Of a stretch of DNA of 64,000 bases, positions 1 to 7,991 are shown piece after piece. Position 1 is the stretch's first letter. Each line of letters begins with the position of its first letter. The notes beneath the pieces are model-generated. The model was not told where the DNA came from. It saw nothing but the letters and a program-made list of their open reading frames with translations, and searched no databases. A program made the translations under genes and the position numbers. The DNA is from Kribbella pittospori (lineage in GTDB: Bacteria; Actinomycetota; Actinomycetes; Propionibacteriales; Kribbellaceae): assembly GCF_004331465.1 (NCBI RefSeq), contig NZ_SJKB01000006.1, forward strand, positions 1 through 64,000, given 5' to 3'.

Positions 1-92
1 CGCCCTCGGCGGTCAGCCACCGGCCAGCGGTTCAACAAGAAGCCTCACCACACACTCCCCGAACTGGCTACTACTGAGGGGATGGTGCACCA
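1..92. other. Leader of the ABC exporter operon
   Basis: No gene is supported here. A perfect 10-bp palindrome TGGTGCACCA (83-92) touches the GTG start at 93. A four-codon frame ATG GTG CAC CAG TGA (82-96) sits behind a GAGGGG stretch and overlaps that start as GTGA. The palindrome could be an operator and the mini-frame could couple translation; both are only suggestions. Confidence 0.3.
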
Positions 93-842
93 GTGAGCGC
101 CCCGGTCCGGCTCACCGACGTCCGCAAGGTGTACGGCACCGGCCCCGGCGCGGTCACCGCGCTGGGCGGTGTCACCTACGGCTTCGGGGCCGGCACCTTC
201 ACCGCGGTGATGGGCCCGTCCGGCTCCGGCAAGAGCACGCTGCTGCACTGCGCCGCCGGCCTCGACGCGCCGACGTCCGGCGACGTACAGCTGACCGAAC
301 GCTCATTGCGCGGCCTGGACGAGACCGCTCTGACTGAGCTGCGGCGCGAGCACGTGGCCTTCGTCTTCCAGTCCTTCAACCTGATGCCGGCCCTCACCGT
401 CCGGCAGAACGTCGTCCTGCCGCTCATGCTGGCCGGGAAGTCGCCGGATGACGCATGGGTGTCCGAGGTGATCGACCGGGTCGGGCTCGGCGATCGCACG
501 CGGCACCGGCCGAGCGAGCTGTCCGGTGGCCAGCAGCAGCGGGTCGCGATCGCCCGGGCCCTGGCGGGACGCGCCGCGATCACCTTCGCGGACGAGCCGA
601 CCGGTGCGCTGGACACGGTCACCGCACTCGACGTCCTCGCCCTCCTCCGCGACCAGGCCCGCGCCCTCGGGCAGACCGTCGTGATGGTCACCCATGACCC
701 GGTCGCAGCGTCGTACGCCGACCGCGTCGTCTTCCTCGTCGACGGCCAGATCGTCTCGGAGACCGCCCACCCCACTGCAGAGGCCGTCGCTGCGGAGCTC
801 GCTCAGCTCAGCGCCGGTCGTTACTCACCATCGGAGACCTGA
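93..842 (+). CDS. ABC transporter ATP-binding protein (MacB/LolD type)
   Basis: Cytoplasmic ATPase of 249 residues that would power the FtsX-type permease encoded 3 nt downstream. Walker A is GPSGSGKST (about residues 41-49), the Q-loop follows VFQSFNL, the signature is LSGGQQQR (about 144-151), Walker B is ITFADEP, and the H-loop is VTHD. The FNLMPALTV segment is typical of LolD/MacB ATPases, which drive mechanotransmission or extrusion of lipids, peptides or drugs rather than import. The substrate cannot be read from the sequence. The GTG at 93 is used because the conserved LTDVRKVYG strand follows directly. Confidence 0.93.
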   Translation: MSAPVRLTDVRKVYGTGPGAVTALGGVTYGFGAGTFTAVMGPSGSGKSTLLHCAAGLDAPTSGDVQLTERSLRGLDETALTELRREHVAFVFQSFNLMPALTVRQNVVLPLMLAGKSPDDAWVSEVIDRVGLGDRTRHRPSELSGGQQQRVAIARALAGRAAITFADEPTGALDTVTALDVLALLRDQARALGQTVVMVTHDPVAASYADRVVFLVDGQIVSETAHPTAEAVAAELAQLSAGRYSPSET

Positions 843-845
843 ATC

Positions 846-3320
846 ATGATCCGCCTGGCCGTCACCACCCTGCGGTACCGGACCGCTGCCTTCCTCGCCA
901 TCCTCGTCGCCGTCCTGCTCGGCGGTGCCCTACTCAGCGCGGCCGGCGGACTGCTCGAGACCGGCCTCCGGCTCAACGCACCGCCCGAGCGCCTCGCCGC
1001 CGCGCCCGTCGTCGTCACCGGCGACCCGGCGTACCACCCGCCCAACGGATCCGGCTCGGCCGCGTTCCCCGAACGCCACCGCGTCGAGGCCGACCTGGCC
1101 GACAAGCTCGCCGGTACGCCGGGAGTCGCGCAGGCGATCGCGGATCGCTCGTTCCCGGCCGTGATGACTCCCGGCACGGATGCGCTCACCGGACACGGCT
1201 GGGAGTCGGCGCCGCTGACGCCGTACCACTTGACCGCGGGTCAGGCGCCGCAGACGGGTCAGGTCGTGCTCGATCAGCGCCTGGCCGGCTCGTCCAAGCC
1301 TGGTGACCGCGTCAGCGTGACCGTCAAGGGCCAGCCACAGACCTTCACCCTCGCCGGAATCGCGACCGCTCAGCGCCAGGTCGACGTACCGTCGGTGTTC
1401 TTCGCCGATGCGGACGCGGCCCGGCTGGCTCCGGGAGTCGACGCGATCGGTGTGTTCCCGGCCGCCGGGACCTCGGCGCGTGACCTGGCCAGGCGACTCG
1501 AGCTTCCTGACGGCGTCAAGGCGTACGCCGGGGACGACCGGGGTGTCGCGGAGTACAGCGGGATCGCGACGAGTCTTCCGCTCATCATCCTGTCCGGCGT
1601 CTTCGGTGGGATGGTGGCCGTGGTGATGGCACTCGTGATCTCGGCGACGATCGGGCTGTCGGTCCGGCAACGCCGGCGCGAACTCGCGCTGCTGCGGGCC
1701 AGCGGCGCGACGCCGCGGCAGGTCGGCAAGATGGTGATCGCCGAGACGATGGTGGTCGGGGTGATCGGGTTGGTCCTCGGACTGCTGTGCGGCCGGTTCG
1801 CCGGTGACTGGATCTTCGGCATGCTGGCCGATGGCGGAATCGTGCCGTCGCAGCTGCGGTTGGACCAGGGCCCGCTGCCGTTCGCGGGTGCGGCTCTGCT
1901 GACCTTCGCCGTCCTGCGGATCACTGTTGGCTTCGCCGCCGGACGCGCAGCGCGGATCCAGCCGATCCAGGCGCTGGCGGAGGCCGCCGTACCAGAGGTC
2001 GCGCTGGGACGCGTCCGGTTGATCCTCGGCGCGGTGTTCGCAGGAGCGACGGTGTCGATCGCGATGTCCACGCTCTTCATGAGTCCGACCAACGCGGCAG
2101 CCATCGGCGGGCCGGCGGGGCTGACCGGATCCATCGCGGTCGCGATCCTCGCGCCGCTGGTGACCCAGCGGGCGCTCGTGCCACGGCTCACCGCGCTGAT
2201 CGAGAAGCGCGGGACCAGCGGAATCCTCGCGGTGATCAACCTGCGGGTCCGGGCCGTCCAGTTCGCCGCGATCCTGATCCCGATCACGATCGCCACGACC
2301 ATTGCTCTCGGCAACATCTACGCGCAGACCACCCAGCAGAAGGCGGCCGTCGAGGCGTACACGGACAACCTGGCCGCGGACGTCGTCGTGACCAGCACGT
2401 CCGGTGGGATCCCCGCCGCGCTGACCGACAACGCTCGGTCCCTGCCCGGTGTCACCGCGGTGTCCGAGCTGGTCCGCAGCAAGGGCTGGATCGAGGAGCC
2501 GTACGACACCTCGCACACCAGTGATGCCTGGCCCTTGCTCGGTCTGAGCGGACCGGTCTACAAGGGCGACGTCACCAAAGGTTCGCTGGACGACCTGACC
2601 GGCGACACCGTGGCACTTCCGCCCGGTACAGCGAAGAAGCTGAAGGTCGACGTGGGGTCGGAGATCGGGCTGCGCCTGGGCGACGACGCGCTGGTGAAGG
2701 TCAAGGTGGTCGCACTGGCCAAGGGGCCGTCCGGCTACGAATCGATCCTGCTGCCCGCGGCGCTGCTGGCCTCGCACACCACGACCGGACTCCCCAGCCA
2801 ACTGCTGCTGAAGACCCACGACAAAGACGCCACGATGAAGTCGATGATCCTGTCGGAGTGGCCGGGAGCGAGCGTCGGCGGCCGGGACTTGCTCGCCGAC
2901 GGGTACGACGCCGGCCTTGGAGTCGACGCCTGGATCGGGTACCTGCTCGCCGGGATCGCCGTCGCCTACACGGCGATCGCGTCGATCAACACGATCGCGG
3001 TTGCAGTCCTGGACCGGCGGCGGGAGTTCGGGCTGCAACGGCTGACCGGCTCGACCCGGCGGCAGGTGAGCCGGATGCTGACCCTCGAGGGTCTGGTGAT
3101 CGCGGCGCTCGGTCTCGTCCTCGGACTCATCGCGGCGGCGTTCACCGTGCTACCGATCGCGGTCGCGACGCGCGGCTGGCCGATCCCGTCCGGCCCGGCC
3201 TGGATCCTGCTCGCCTGGGTGGCCGTGGTCCTGCTGCTGGTGCTGCCGACCACCGCGATCACCGGCCGGATCGCGCTCCGCTCGAAGCCGATGGACGCGC
3301 TCAGCTCACCCGTCGGCTGA
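846..3320 (+). CDS. FtsX-like ABC transporter permease
   Basis: Membrane permease of 824 residues forming an exporter with the preceding ATPase. It has an N-terminal hydrophobic segment (about 10-35), a large extracytoplasmic region, and two FtsX-type bundles. The first, near residues 240-370, has an RRRELALLRASGATPRQV motif. The second, at the C-terminus, has RRREFGLQRLTGSTRRQV. This duplicated layout is the usual long actinobacterial form of the MacB/FtsX family. Its last codons and TGA stop (3318-3320) lie inside the first unit of a 27-bp tandem repeat shared with the convergent SseB-like gene. Confidence 0.92.
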   Translation: MIRLAVTTLRYRTAAFLAILVAVLLGGALLSAAGGLLETGLRLNAPPERLAAAPVVVTGDPAYHPPNGSGSAAFPERHRVEADLADKLAGTPGVAQAIADRSFPAVMTPGTDALTGHGWESAPLTPYHLTAGQAPQTGQVVLDQRLAGSSKPGDRVSVTVKGQPQTFTLAGIATAQRQVDVPSVFFADADAARLAPGVDAIGVFPAAGTSARDLARRLELPDGVKAYAGDDRGVAEYSGIATSLPLIILSGVFGGMVAVVMALVISATIGLSVRQRRRELALLRASGATPRQVGKMVIAETMVVGVIGLVLGLLCGRFAGDWIFGMLADGGIVPSQLRLDQGPLPFAGAALLTFAVLRITVGFAAGRAARIQPIQALAEAAVPEVALGRVRLILGAVFAGATVSIAMSTLFMSPTNAAAIGGPAGLTGSIAVAILAPLVTQRALVPRLTALIEKRGTSGILAVINLRVRAVQFAAILIPITIATTIALGNIYAQTTQQKAAVEAYTDNLAADVVVTSTSGGIPAALTDNARSLPGVTAVSELVRSKGWIEEPYDTSHTSDAWPLLGLSGPVYKGDVTKGSLDDLTGDTVALPPGTAKKLKVDVGSEIGLRLGDDALVKVKVVALAKGPSGYESILLPAALLASHTTTGLPSQLLLKTHDKDATMKSMILSEWPGASVGGRDLLADGYDAGLGVDAWIGYLLAGIAVAYTAIASINTIAVAVLDRRREFGLQRLTGSTRRQVSRMLTLEGLVIAALGLVLGLIAAAFTVLPIAVATRGWPIPSGPAWILLAWVAVVLLLVLPTTAITGRIALRSKPMDALSSPVG

Positions 3321-3385
3321 CTCGCTGCACGCTCAGCCGTCGGCTGACTCGCCCCACACTCAGCCGTCGGCTGATTGGATCCACG
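3305..3385. repeat. 27-bp tandem repeat, three copies, over two convergent stop codons
   Basis: Units are 3305-3331, 3332-3358 and 3359-3385. Units 1 and 2 differ at only a few positions; unit 3 diverges after the core. The core TCAGCCGTCGGCTGA reads as a stop on both strands (TGA on plus, TCA as TGA on minus). Unit 1 carries the permease stop and unit 3 the SseB-like stop. Copies can pair with one another through CAGCCG/CGGCTG, so the array might also act as a two-way terminator; that role is inference. Confidence 0.9.
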
Positions 3386-3857
3386 CGAAGCCGCCGTCTT
3401 CCAGGCGTACCACCTGGAGGCCGGCGGCCAAGCGCCGTACGTCGTCGGTCTCGATCACGCCGGTCGCCGGACCAGCGATGTCGAGGACGATCGCGGCGGC
3501 CCCTTCCTGGATCGCCGCGGTCGCGACCAGCTGAGCCTGCGCGGGCATCGGCCGAGCGTCCGGGCTCCAGCGCATCAGGCTCTCGGTGCCGGTAAAGGCC
3601 AGAAGTGCGTTCCGACCGTCCTGTCCCTGCAGCAGCGCGACCGCCATGTCCGAGGTCTTGTCGTGCGCCAGCCCGTTCTCGTCGTACTCGACCTCGCCGA
3701 GCATCGCCACCACGGGTACCAGCAGCCGTGCCTTGGTCAGCGCTGCCAAGGTCGCTCCGTGGTCACGCTCCGCGAGCGCGCGGGCCAGCGCGGGGTCGGC
3801 CGAGCCGTCGTCGTTGTCGAACCCGGTGAAGGCCAGTCGGCGTTGTGGAGGCTGCAC
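3360..3857 (-). CDS. SseB-family protein
   Basis: Cytoplasmic protein of 165 residues resembling the SseB N-terminal domain: residues about 40-75 carry ARLLVPVVAMLGEVEYDENG and later GRNALLAFTGTESLMRW, the usual two blocks of the family. The molecular role of actinobacterial SseB proteins is not established. The frame is open much further upstream, but GTG at 3857 gives VQPPQRRLAFTGFDNDDG, a normal N-terminus, while the upstream extension is low-complexity and overlaps the divergent gene. It converges on the ABC permease through the 27-bp repeat; its stop is in repeat unit 3. Confidence 0.82.
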   Translation of the reverse strand: MQPPQRRLAFTGFDNDDGSADPALARALAERDHGATLAALTKARLLVPVVAMLGEVEYDENGLAHDKTSDMAVALLQGQDGRNALLAFTGTESLMRWSPDARPMPAQAQLVATAAIQEGAAAIVLDIAGPATGVIETDDVRRLAAGLQVVRLEDGGFAWIQSADG

Positions 3858-3945
3858 CCGGTCATTGTCCCCGGAGCGGGGTTTCAGGGTGGTGTCAGGG
3901 CTCTTCCCCTCTTGGTTCCGCGCCGGACTGTGCGAGCCTGGGTAT

Positions 3946-4449
3946 GTGCCTGACTTCAACGATCTGACGTTGCTGCCGTTCTGTGTGGGCCTGACCCTGC
4001 TCGGCCTGATCGGCTCGTGGGCCGCGTGGCGGCGCCGCGGGGTGGCGGCCGGCACGCGTGGAGTGGCCTGGTCCCTGTTGCCGGTGTCGCTCTACCTGAC
4101 CGGCCTGCTGGAGCTCGTCTGGGACGTGGTCCGGTCGGCCGCCAACTGGGTCACGCACCTGATCTTCTCCCCCACGGTGTGGTCCGGGGTCGCGCTGTTC
4201 GGCGTCTCGGTCGTGCTGTACGTCGTCTCCGGCATGGCCAAGAGCCGGCGGGGCGACACAGTCAAGGCACCCAGAGCAGAGAAGAAGCCCGCCTCGCCCG
4301 CGGGTGAGCTGACCGCCACGGGTCCCGCACCCGCGTCGGCGGCTCCGGCCAAAGCTGCCAAGCCGGCCAAGGGGTCGAAGGCGAAGCAGCAGGAATCGTC
4401 GGAGTTCGACGAGATCGAGGACATCCTGAAGCGCCATGGAATCAACTGA
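3946..4449 (+). CDS. Small conserved membrane protein
   Basis: A 167-residue protein with about three hydrophobic helices (residues 10-28, 42-62, 78-97), a long Ala/Lys/Pro-rich linker (about 100-150) and a short acidic-basic end EFDEIEDILKRHGIN. The GTG at 3946 is chosen because the extension upstream is antisense to the SseB-like gene and Arg/Ser-rich. No enzymatic motif is recognised. The layout suggests a membrane anchor with a flexible cytoplasmic tail. Its end overlaps the next start by 14 nt, so the two are probably translationally coupled. Confidence 0.72.
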   Translation: MPDFNDLTLLPFCVGLTLLGLIGSWAAWRRRGVAAGTRGVAWSLLPVSLYLTGLLELVWDVVRSAANWVTHLIFSPTVWSGVALFGVSVVLYVVSGMAKSRRGDTVKAPRAEKKPASPAGELTATGPAPASAAPAKAAKPAKGSKAKQQESSEFDEIEDILKRHGIN

Positions 4450-5107
4450 CCGCCCCGCTGACCACGGGACCCCCCTGACCATCGACGCTCTGCTGGACAA
4501 CGTCCAGGCCGCACCACCCCGACTCGGCCGGACCCGGCTGATCGGCATCGACGGACCGGCCGGCTCCGGCAAGACCGGCCTCGCCGCGAACATCCAGGCC
4601 CGGGCCGAGGCCCGTGGACTGCGCACCGGCATCATCCACATGGACGACCTGTACGACGGCTGGAACGGAGCCGTCCGCGGATTCGGACTGCTCCGCGACC
4701 ACGTACTGCAGCGGATCGCCGACGGCCGCGAGGGCCGGTACCGCCGCTACGACTGGCATCTCGGTGCGTACGCCGAACTCCACGTCGTACCGGTGACTGT
4801 CGAACTGCTCATCGTCGAGGGCGTCACCTCGTGCGACCGCGACGCCGACCGCTGGCAGTCACTACGCTTGTGGGTCGAGACCTCGAACGAGGTCCGGCTG
4901 GACCGCGGCATCGCCCGCGACGGCGAGGCCCTGCGCGACCACTGGCTGGAATGGATGCGCTGGGAGCGCGACCACTTCGCCGAGCAGGAGACCCGTTCTC
5001 GCGCGCACGTCATCGTCGACGGCGACCCGTCGATCCCGCACGACCCGGCGCTGGAGATCATCCCGAAGTCAGTGGCACTCCCGCCACACGACTCGGCGGC
5101 CTCCTGA
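4436..5107 (+). CDS. P-loop kinase, uridine kinase-like
   Basis: Cytoplasmic NTP-binding protein of 223 residues. The Walker A motif is GIDGPAGSGKTG (about residues 39-50), followed by HMDDLYDGW, the conserved Asp-containing loop of uridine/phosphoribulokinase-type kinases, and later LLIVEGVTSC as the Walker B-like strand. The lid-like WLEWMRWERDHF segment is common in actinobacterial uridine kinase-like proteins of unknown substrate. It starts inside the end of the membrane protein gene and its own 3' end overlaps the convergent methyltransferase gene by 50 nt. Confidence 0.8.
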   Translation: MESTDRPADHGTPLTIDALLDNVQAAPPRLGRTRLIGIDGPAGSGKTGLAANIQARAEARGLRTGIIHMDDLYDGWNGAVRGFGLLRDHVLQRIADGREGRYRRYDWHLGAYAELHVVPVTVELLIVEGVTSCDRDADRWQSLRLWVETSNEVRLDRGIARDGEALRDHWLEWMRWERDHFAEQETRSRAHVIVDGDPSIPHDPALEIIPKSVALPPHDSAAS

Positions 5108-5867
5108 CCACGATCAGCCGCGCGCCGGGATAGTGACTCCACGCCCCAGTCGGTGCCTGATCGAGGTACTGCAGCCGTAGCTCCGCCATGTAGTCGTCGC
5201 CACGCGCCAGCGCGAGCGCCCGCATCGGCCCGGCGCGGTGAACCGCATCGAAGTACGTCGCCGCGTCCGGATGAGTCATCGGGTGCGAGACCACCTCGTC
5301 CCGCTCGATCTCCGCGCCGGCGAGGGCCGGGACGAGTTCGTCTTCCCAGGGACGCCCGGCGCTGTCTCCGACGACCGAGTCCAGGAGAGCGAACGGCCCG
5401 TCTTCCTCGGCGACATCAGGCCAGTAGACGACGCACAGGCGGCCGCCCGGGCGAAGGGCGTCGTACCAAGAGACGATGGCGGAGCGCGGATCCGGCAGTT
5501 GCTGCAGTCCAAAGACGGAAACGACGGCCGCACAGGAGGCCAACCAGCGTGGATCGAGAGCCGCGGCGTCACTCTGGACGAGCTCGACGTCGGCGTCCGG
5601 CAGCCGGCCCGCGCGCTCCTTGGCCAGCCGCACCATCCCCGCCGACAAGTCGATACCGACGATCCTCCGCCCGGGGAAGCGTGGGGCGAGCAGCTCGAGC
5701 TCGGGGAACGTGCCGCAGCACGGCACCAGGATCGGGCCGTCGGGTACGTCGCCCACGGCGTCGACCGCTGTCCTCACCCACGGTGCGAAGCGCGGGACGA
5801 AGTACACCTCGTAGCCGGCGGCCGCCTCGTCCCAGCCCCGGGCGATCCTCGCCAGGCGGTCGGTCAC
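5058..5867 (-). CDS. SAM-dependent class I methyltransferase
   Basis: Soluble enzyme of 269 residues. Motif I is ILVPCCGTFPELELL (about residues 46-60), with the acidic end of strand 2 in IVGIDLSAGM, motif II around ELVQSDAAAL, and the post-strand LRPGGRLCVVYWPD typical of small-molecule methyltransferases. The acceptor is not recognisable. The gene is followed upstream on the same strand by a globin gene with a 4-nt overlap, suggesting co-transcription. Its last 50 nt are antisense to the end of the P-loop kinase gene. Confidence 0.83.
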   Translation of the reverse strand: MTDRLARIARGWDEAAAGYEVYFVPRFAPWVRTAVDAVGDVPDGPILVPCCGTFPELELLAPRFPGRRIVGIDLSAGMVRLAKERAGRLPDADVELVQSDAAALDPRWLASCAAVVSVFGLQQLPDPRSAIVSWYDALRPGGRLCVVYWPDVAEEDGPFALLDSVVGDSAGRPWEDELVPALAGAEIERDEVVSHPMTHPDAATYFDAVHRAGPMRALALARGDDYMAELRLQYLDQAPTGAWSHYPGARLIVVRRPPSRVAGVPLTSG

Positions 5868-6310
5868 GGCTCCTCCAGCCCGTCCCAGGACCAGCGCGGA
5901 ATGCTCATGCCGTCCGGGATCGCCTCGCCCGAGTGCTGGTACATCGTGTTCCAGGTCGCCCAGGCGAAGTAGTCGTGCAGCACCCCGCGCAGCCGGTCGT
6001 CCCCGGCGAGATCGGCATCGACCAGCGCCACGTCGAAGCAGTCGACCGCCCGGCGATTCATCTCGTCGTGCTCGCCGTTCCCGCTGTGGATCCGGACCAC
6101 CGACGTTTCGTCCCCGTAGCTCCCGGAGTACGCCGCCGGTCCGCCCAGCGCCTCGCTCCAGTACGCCGCCAGCCGCACGGTGTGATCCGGGCGGAACCCA
6201 TGGCTGAACGCGTGGCTCACCACCTCGTCCGCCAGCACCCGCTCATGCCACGCGTGCGCCAGCCGGAGGATCCCCTCTGTCCCACCCGCAGCCTCGAAGA
6301 CCGTCGTCAT
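5864..6310 (-). CDS. Truncated haemoglobin-like protein
   Basis: Globin-fold protein of 148 residues, the length of group II truncated haemoglobins. It shows AAGGTEGILRLAHAWHERV at the N-terminus, YWSEALGGPAAYSGSYG, a haem-ligand region IHSGNGEHDEMNRRAVDCF and the G-helix Trp in WNTMYQHSGE. Group II globins bind O2 or NO and are linked to oxidative or nitrosative protection. It sits between the ECF sigma gene and the methyltransferase gene, overlapping both by 4 nt, so it is likely part of the sigma-factor operon. Confidence 0.78.
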   Translation of the reverse strand: MTTVFEAAGGTEGILRLAHAWHERVLADEVVSHAFSHGFRPDHTVRLAAYWSEALGGPAAYSGSYGDETSVVRIHSGNGEHDEMNRRAVDCFDVALVDADLAGDDRLRGVLHDYFAWATWNTMYQHSGEAIPDGMSIPRWSWDGLEEP

Positions 6311-7551
6311 GCCGATGAGTCTTGCACTGCCCGCCGACAGTCGTCGAGACGATCGCGGACGTGAGCCCGTTCGGGTTCCGACCCGGCCAGCTCGAACGCT
6401 TGCTTGTACGCCGTTGTTGCCTCCGGCAACCGGTTCAGCCGGTGCAGGAGGTCGGCGCGGGCCAGCGCGTACGGGTGGTAGTTCTGCAGGCGTGGCTCGT
6501 CGGACAGCTCGTCGAGGAGGGCCAGACCTGCCTCGGCGCCGTCGCGCATCGCGACCGCGGCGGCGCGATTGAGCGCGACCACCGGAGACGGGTCGATCGC
6601 GATCAGGACGTCGTACAGGGCGACGATCTGGGGCCAGTCGGTGCTTGCGAACGTCGGCGCCTCGTCGTGGAGGGCTGCGATCGCGGCCTGGACGGCGTAC
6701 GGTCCGGCCGGGCCGCCGGTGAGCGAGGCGACCACCAACTCGCTGCCCTCGGCGATCATTTCGCGATCCCAGCGGCTGCGGTCCTGGTCTTCGAGCAGGA
6801 CGAGTTCGCCGGCGGGGTCGCTGCGCGCGTCCCGGCGGGCGTGGACGAGCAGCATGAGGGCGAGCAGGCCGGTGACCTCACGCTCGGCCGGGAGCAGGCG
6901 GTGCAGGATCCGGGCCAGCCGGATGGCCTCCTCGGCCAGGTCGAGCCGTTGCAGGTACGGGCCGGAGCTGGCGGCGTACCCCTCGGTGAAGACCGAGTAG
7001 ATCACCTGCAGCACTCCGGGCAGCCGCTCCGGCAGTTCGTCCGGGCCGGGCACGCGGAACGGGATGCGTGCCTCGCGGATCTTCGTCTTCGCCCGGACGA
7101 TCCGCTTCGCCATCGTCGCGGTCGGCACGAGGAACGCCCGCGCGACCTCCGGCGTACTCAGACCGGCCAGGCAGCGCAGCGTCAGCGCACCGCGGTCCTC
7201 GGCGGCCAGGGCCGGATGCGCACAGGTGAAGAACAGCTCCAGCCGCTCGTCCGGCAGCGCGCCGTCCGGCGACGGGACCGGGTCCGCGCGGTCCGCCTCG
7301 ACCTGCAGTACGGCGAGCTTGGCGGCGTACACCTGGTCGCGTCGTAACCGGTCGACCGCCTTCCGTCGCGCGGTGGTCATCAGCCAGCCGCCAGGGTTCG
7401 GCGGGACCCCGTCGACCGGCCACCGCACCAGCGCCGCCTCGATCGCCTCGGAGGTGACCTCCTCGGCCAGGTCGAGATCGCCGAAGCGCCGGGCGAGCGC
7501 TGCCAGCAACCGGCCGCGCTCCTCCCGGAACACCTCCTCGACCTGGTCCAT
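6307..7551 (-). CDS. ECF RNA polymerase sigma factor with C-terminal extension (ECF42 type)
   Basis: A 414-residue sigma factor. Region 2 occupies about residues 5-75 (LDLAEEVTSEAIEAALVRWP ending in ARRKAVDRLRR). Region 4 occupies about 110-170 (RCLAGLSTPEVARAFLVPTATMAKRIVRAK). A helical extension of about 230 residues follows, with TPR-like character (ALNRAAAVAMRDGAEAGLALLDEL). This matches the ECF42 group, in which the extension is needed for activity and the sigma gene sits beside a DGPF-family gene instead of an anti-sigma gene. That is exactly the neighbour here, 2 nt upstream. The start is ATG 7551; upstream codons overlap the DGPF gene. Confidence 0.9.
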   Translation of the reverse strand: MDQVEEVFREERGRLLAALARRFGDLDLAEEVTSEAIEAALVRWPVDGVPPNPGGWLMTTARRKAVDRLRRDQVYAAKLAVLQVEADRADPVPSPDGALPDERLELFFTCAHPALAAEDRGALTLRCLAGLSTPEVARAFLVPTATMAKRIVRAKTKIREARIPFRVPGPDELPERLPGVLQVIYSVFTEGYAASSGPYLQRLDLAEEAIRLARILHRLLPAEREVTGLLALMLLVHARRDARSDPAGELVLLEDQDRSRWDREMIAEGSELVVASLTGGPAGPYAVQAAIAALHDEAPTFASTDWPQIVALYDVLIAIDPSPVVALNRAAAVAMRDGAEAGLALLDELSDEPRLQNYHPYALARADLLHRLNRLPEATTAYKQAFELAGSEPERAHVRDRLDDCRRAVQDSSA

Positions 7552-7553
7552 CC

Positions 7554-7898
7554 TCAGAACTCCGCGACCGGCCGCACCACGACAGATCCGCCACCCCGCG
7601 AGCCCGGGCACTTGGCGGCCCAGTCCAGCGCCGCGTCCAGATCCGGCACGTCGACCACGTAGAACCCACCGAGCACCTCACGGGTCTCGGCGTACGGACC
7701 GTCGGTGACAGTGCGCTTGCCGTCGTTGGCGACCTGGACCCGGGTCGCCGTGACCAGATCGGCCAGCGACTCGGCGGCCACGACCACTCCGGCGTCCTGG
7801 ATCTCCTTGTCGAACCGCATCCAGTCCTCGGGCTCGCAGCCGACCACTCCGCCGCTCACGTCGAGCTCACCGGCGTTGATCAAGAGCAGATACTTCAC
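7554..7898 (-). CDS. YCII/DGPF-domain protein, partner of the ECF sigma factor
   Basis: A 114-residue protein of the YCII-related fold, with the diagnostic DGPYAETREVLGGFYVVD (about residues 67-84) and the N-terminal KYLLLINAG strand. In ECF42 loci such proteins are the conserved neighbours and usual targets of the sigma factor; their biochemical role is unknown. The GTG start at 7898 has a strong AGGAGG about 7 nt upstream. A candidate ECF promoter lies 36-62 nt upstream. Confidence 0.88.
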   Translation of the reverse strand: MKYLLLINAGELDVSGGVVGCEPEDWMRFDKEIQDAGVVVAAESLADLVTATRVQVANDGKRTVTDGPYAETREVLGGFYVVDVPDLDAALDWAAKCPGSRGGGSVVVRPVAEF

Positions 7899-7933
7899 AG
7901 TGGAACCTCCTGTCAGCGTGTGTACAGCATCTC

Positions 7934-7960
7934 TACGAACGGGCTCGCCACCTATGGACA
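7934..7960 (-). promoter_or_regulatory. Candidate ECF-type promoter of the DGPF-sigma operon
   Basis: On the minus strand TGTCCA (7955-7960) and CGTA (7934-7937) are separated by 17 nt, close to the TGTC...CGTM pattern reported for ECF42-type promoters. This would place transcription start about 25-30 nt before the GTG at 7898 and make the operon autoregulated. The match is by eye only. GACAATTTGTC (7970-7980) next to it is an 11-bp palindrome with one central base. Confidence 0.35.
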
Positions 7961-7991
7961 GGACGCCCGGACAATTTGTCAGGATGGGTCC

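Noticed and set aside
930..3038. Open minus-strand frame of 702 codons
   Set aside because: Antisense to the ABC permease, Arg/Asp/Gln-rich with no domain; an effect of very high third-position GC.
3305..3385. Attachment site or integron-like recombination site
   Set aside because: No integrase, tRNA or mobile gene nearby; the unit is explained by the two gene ends.
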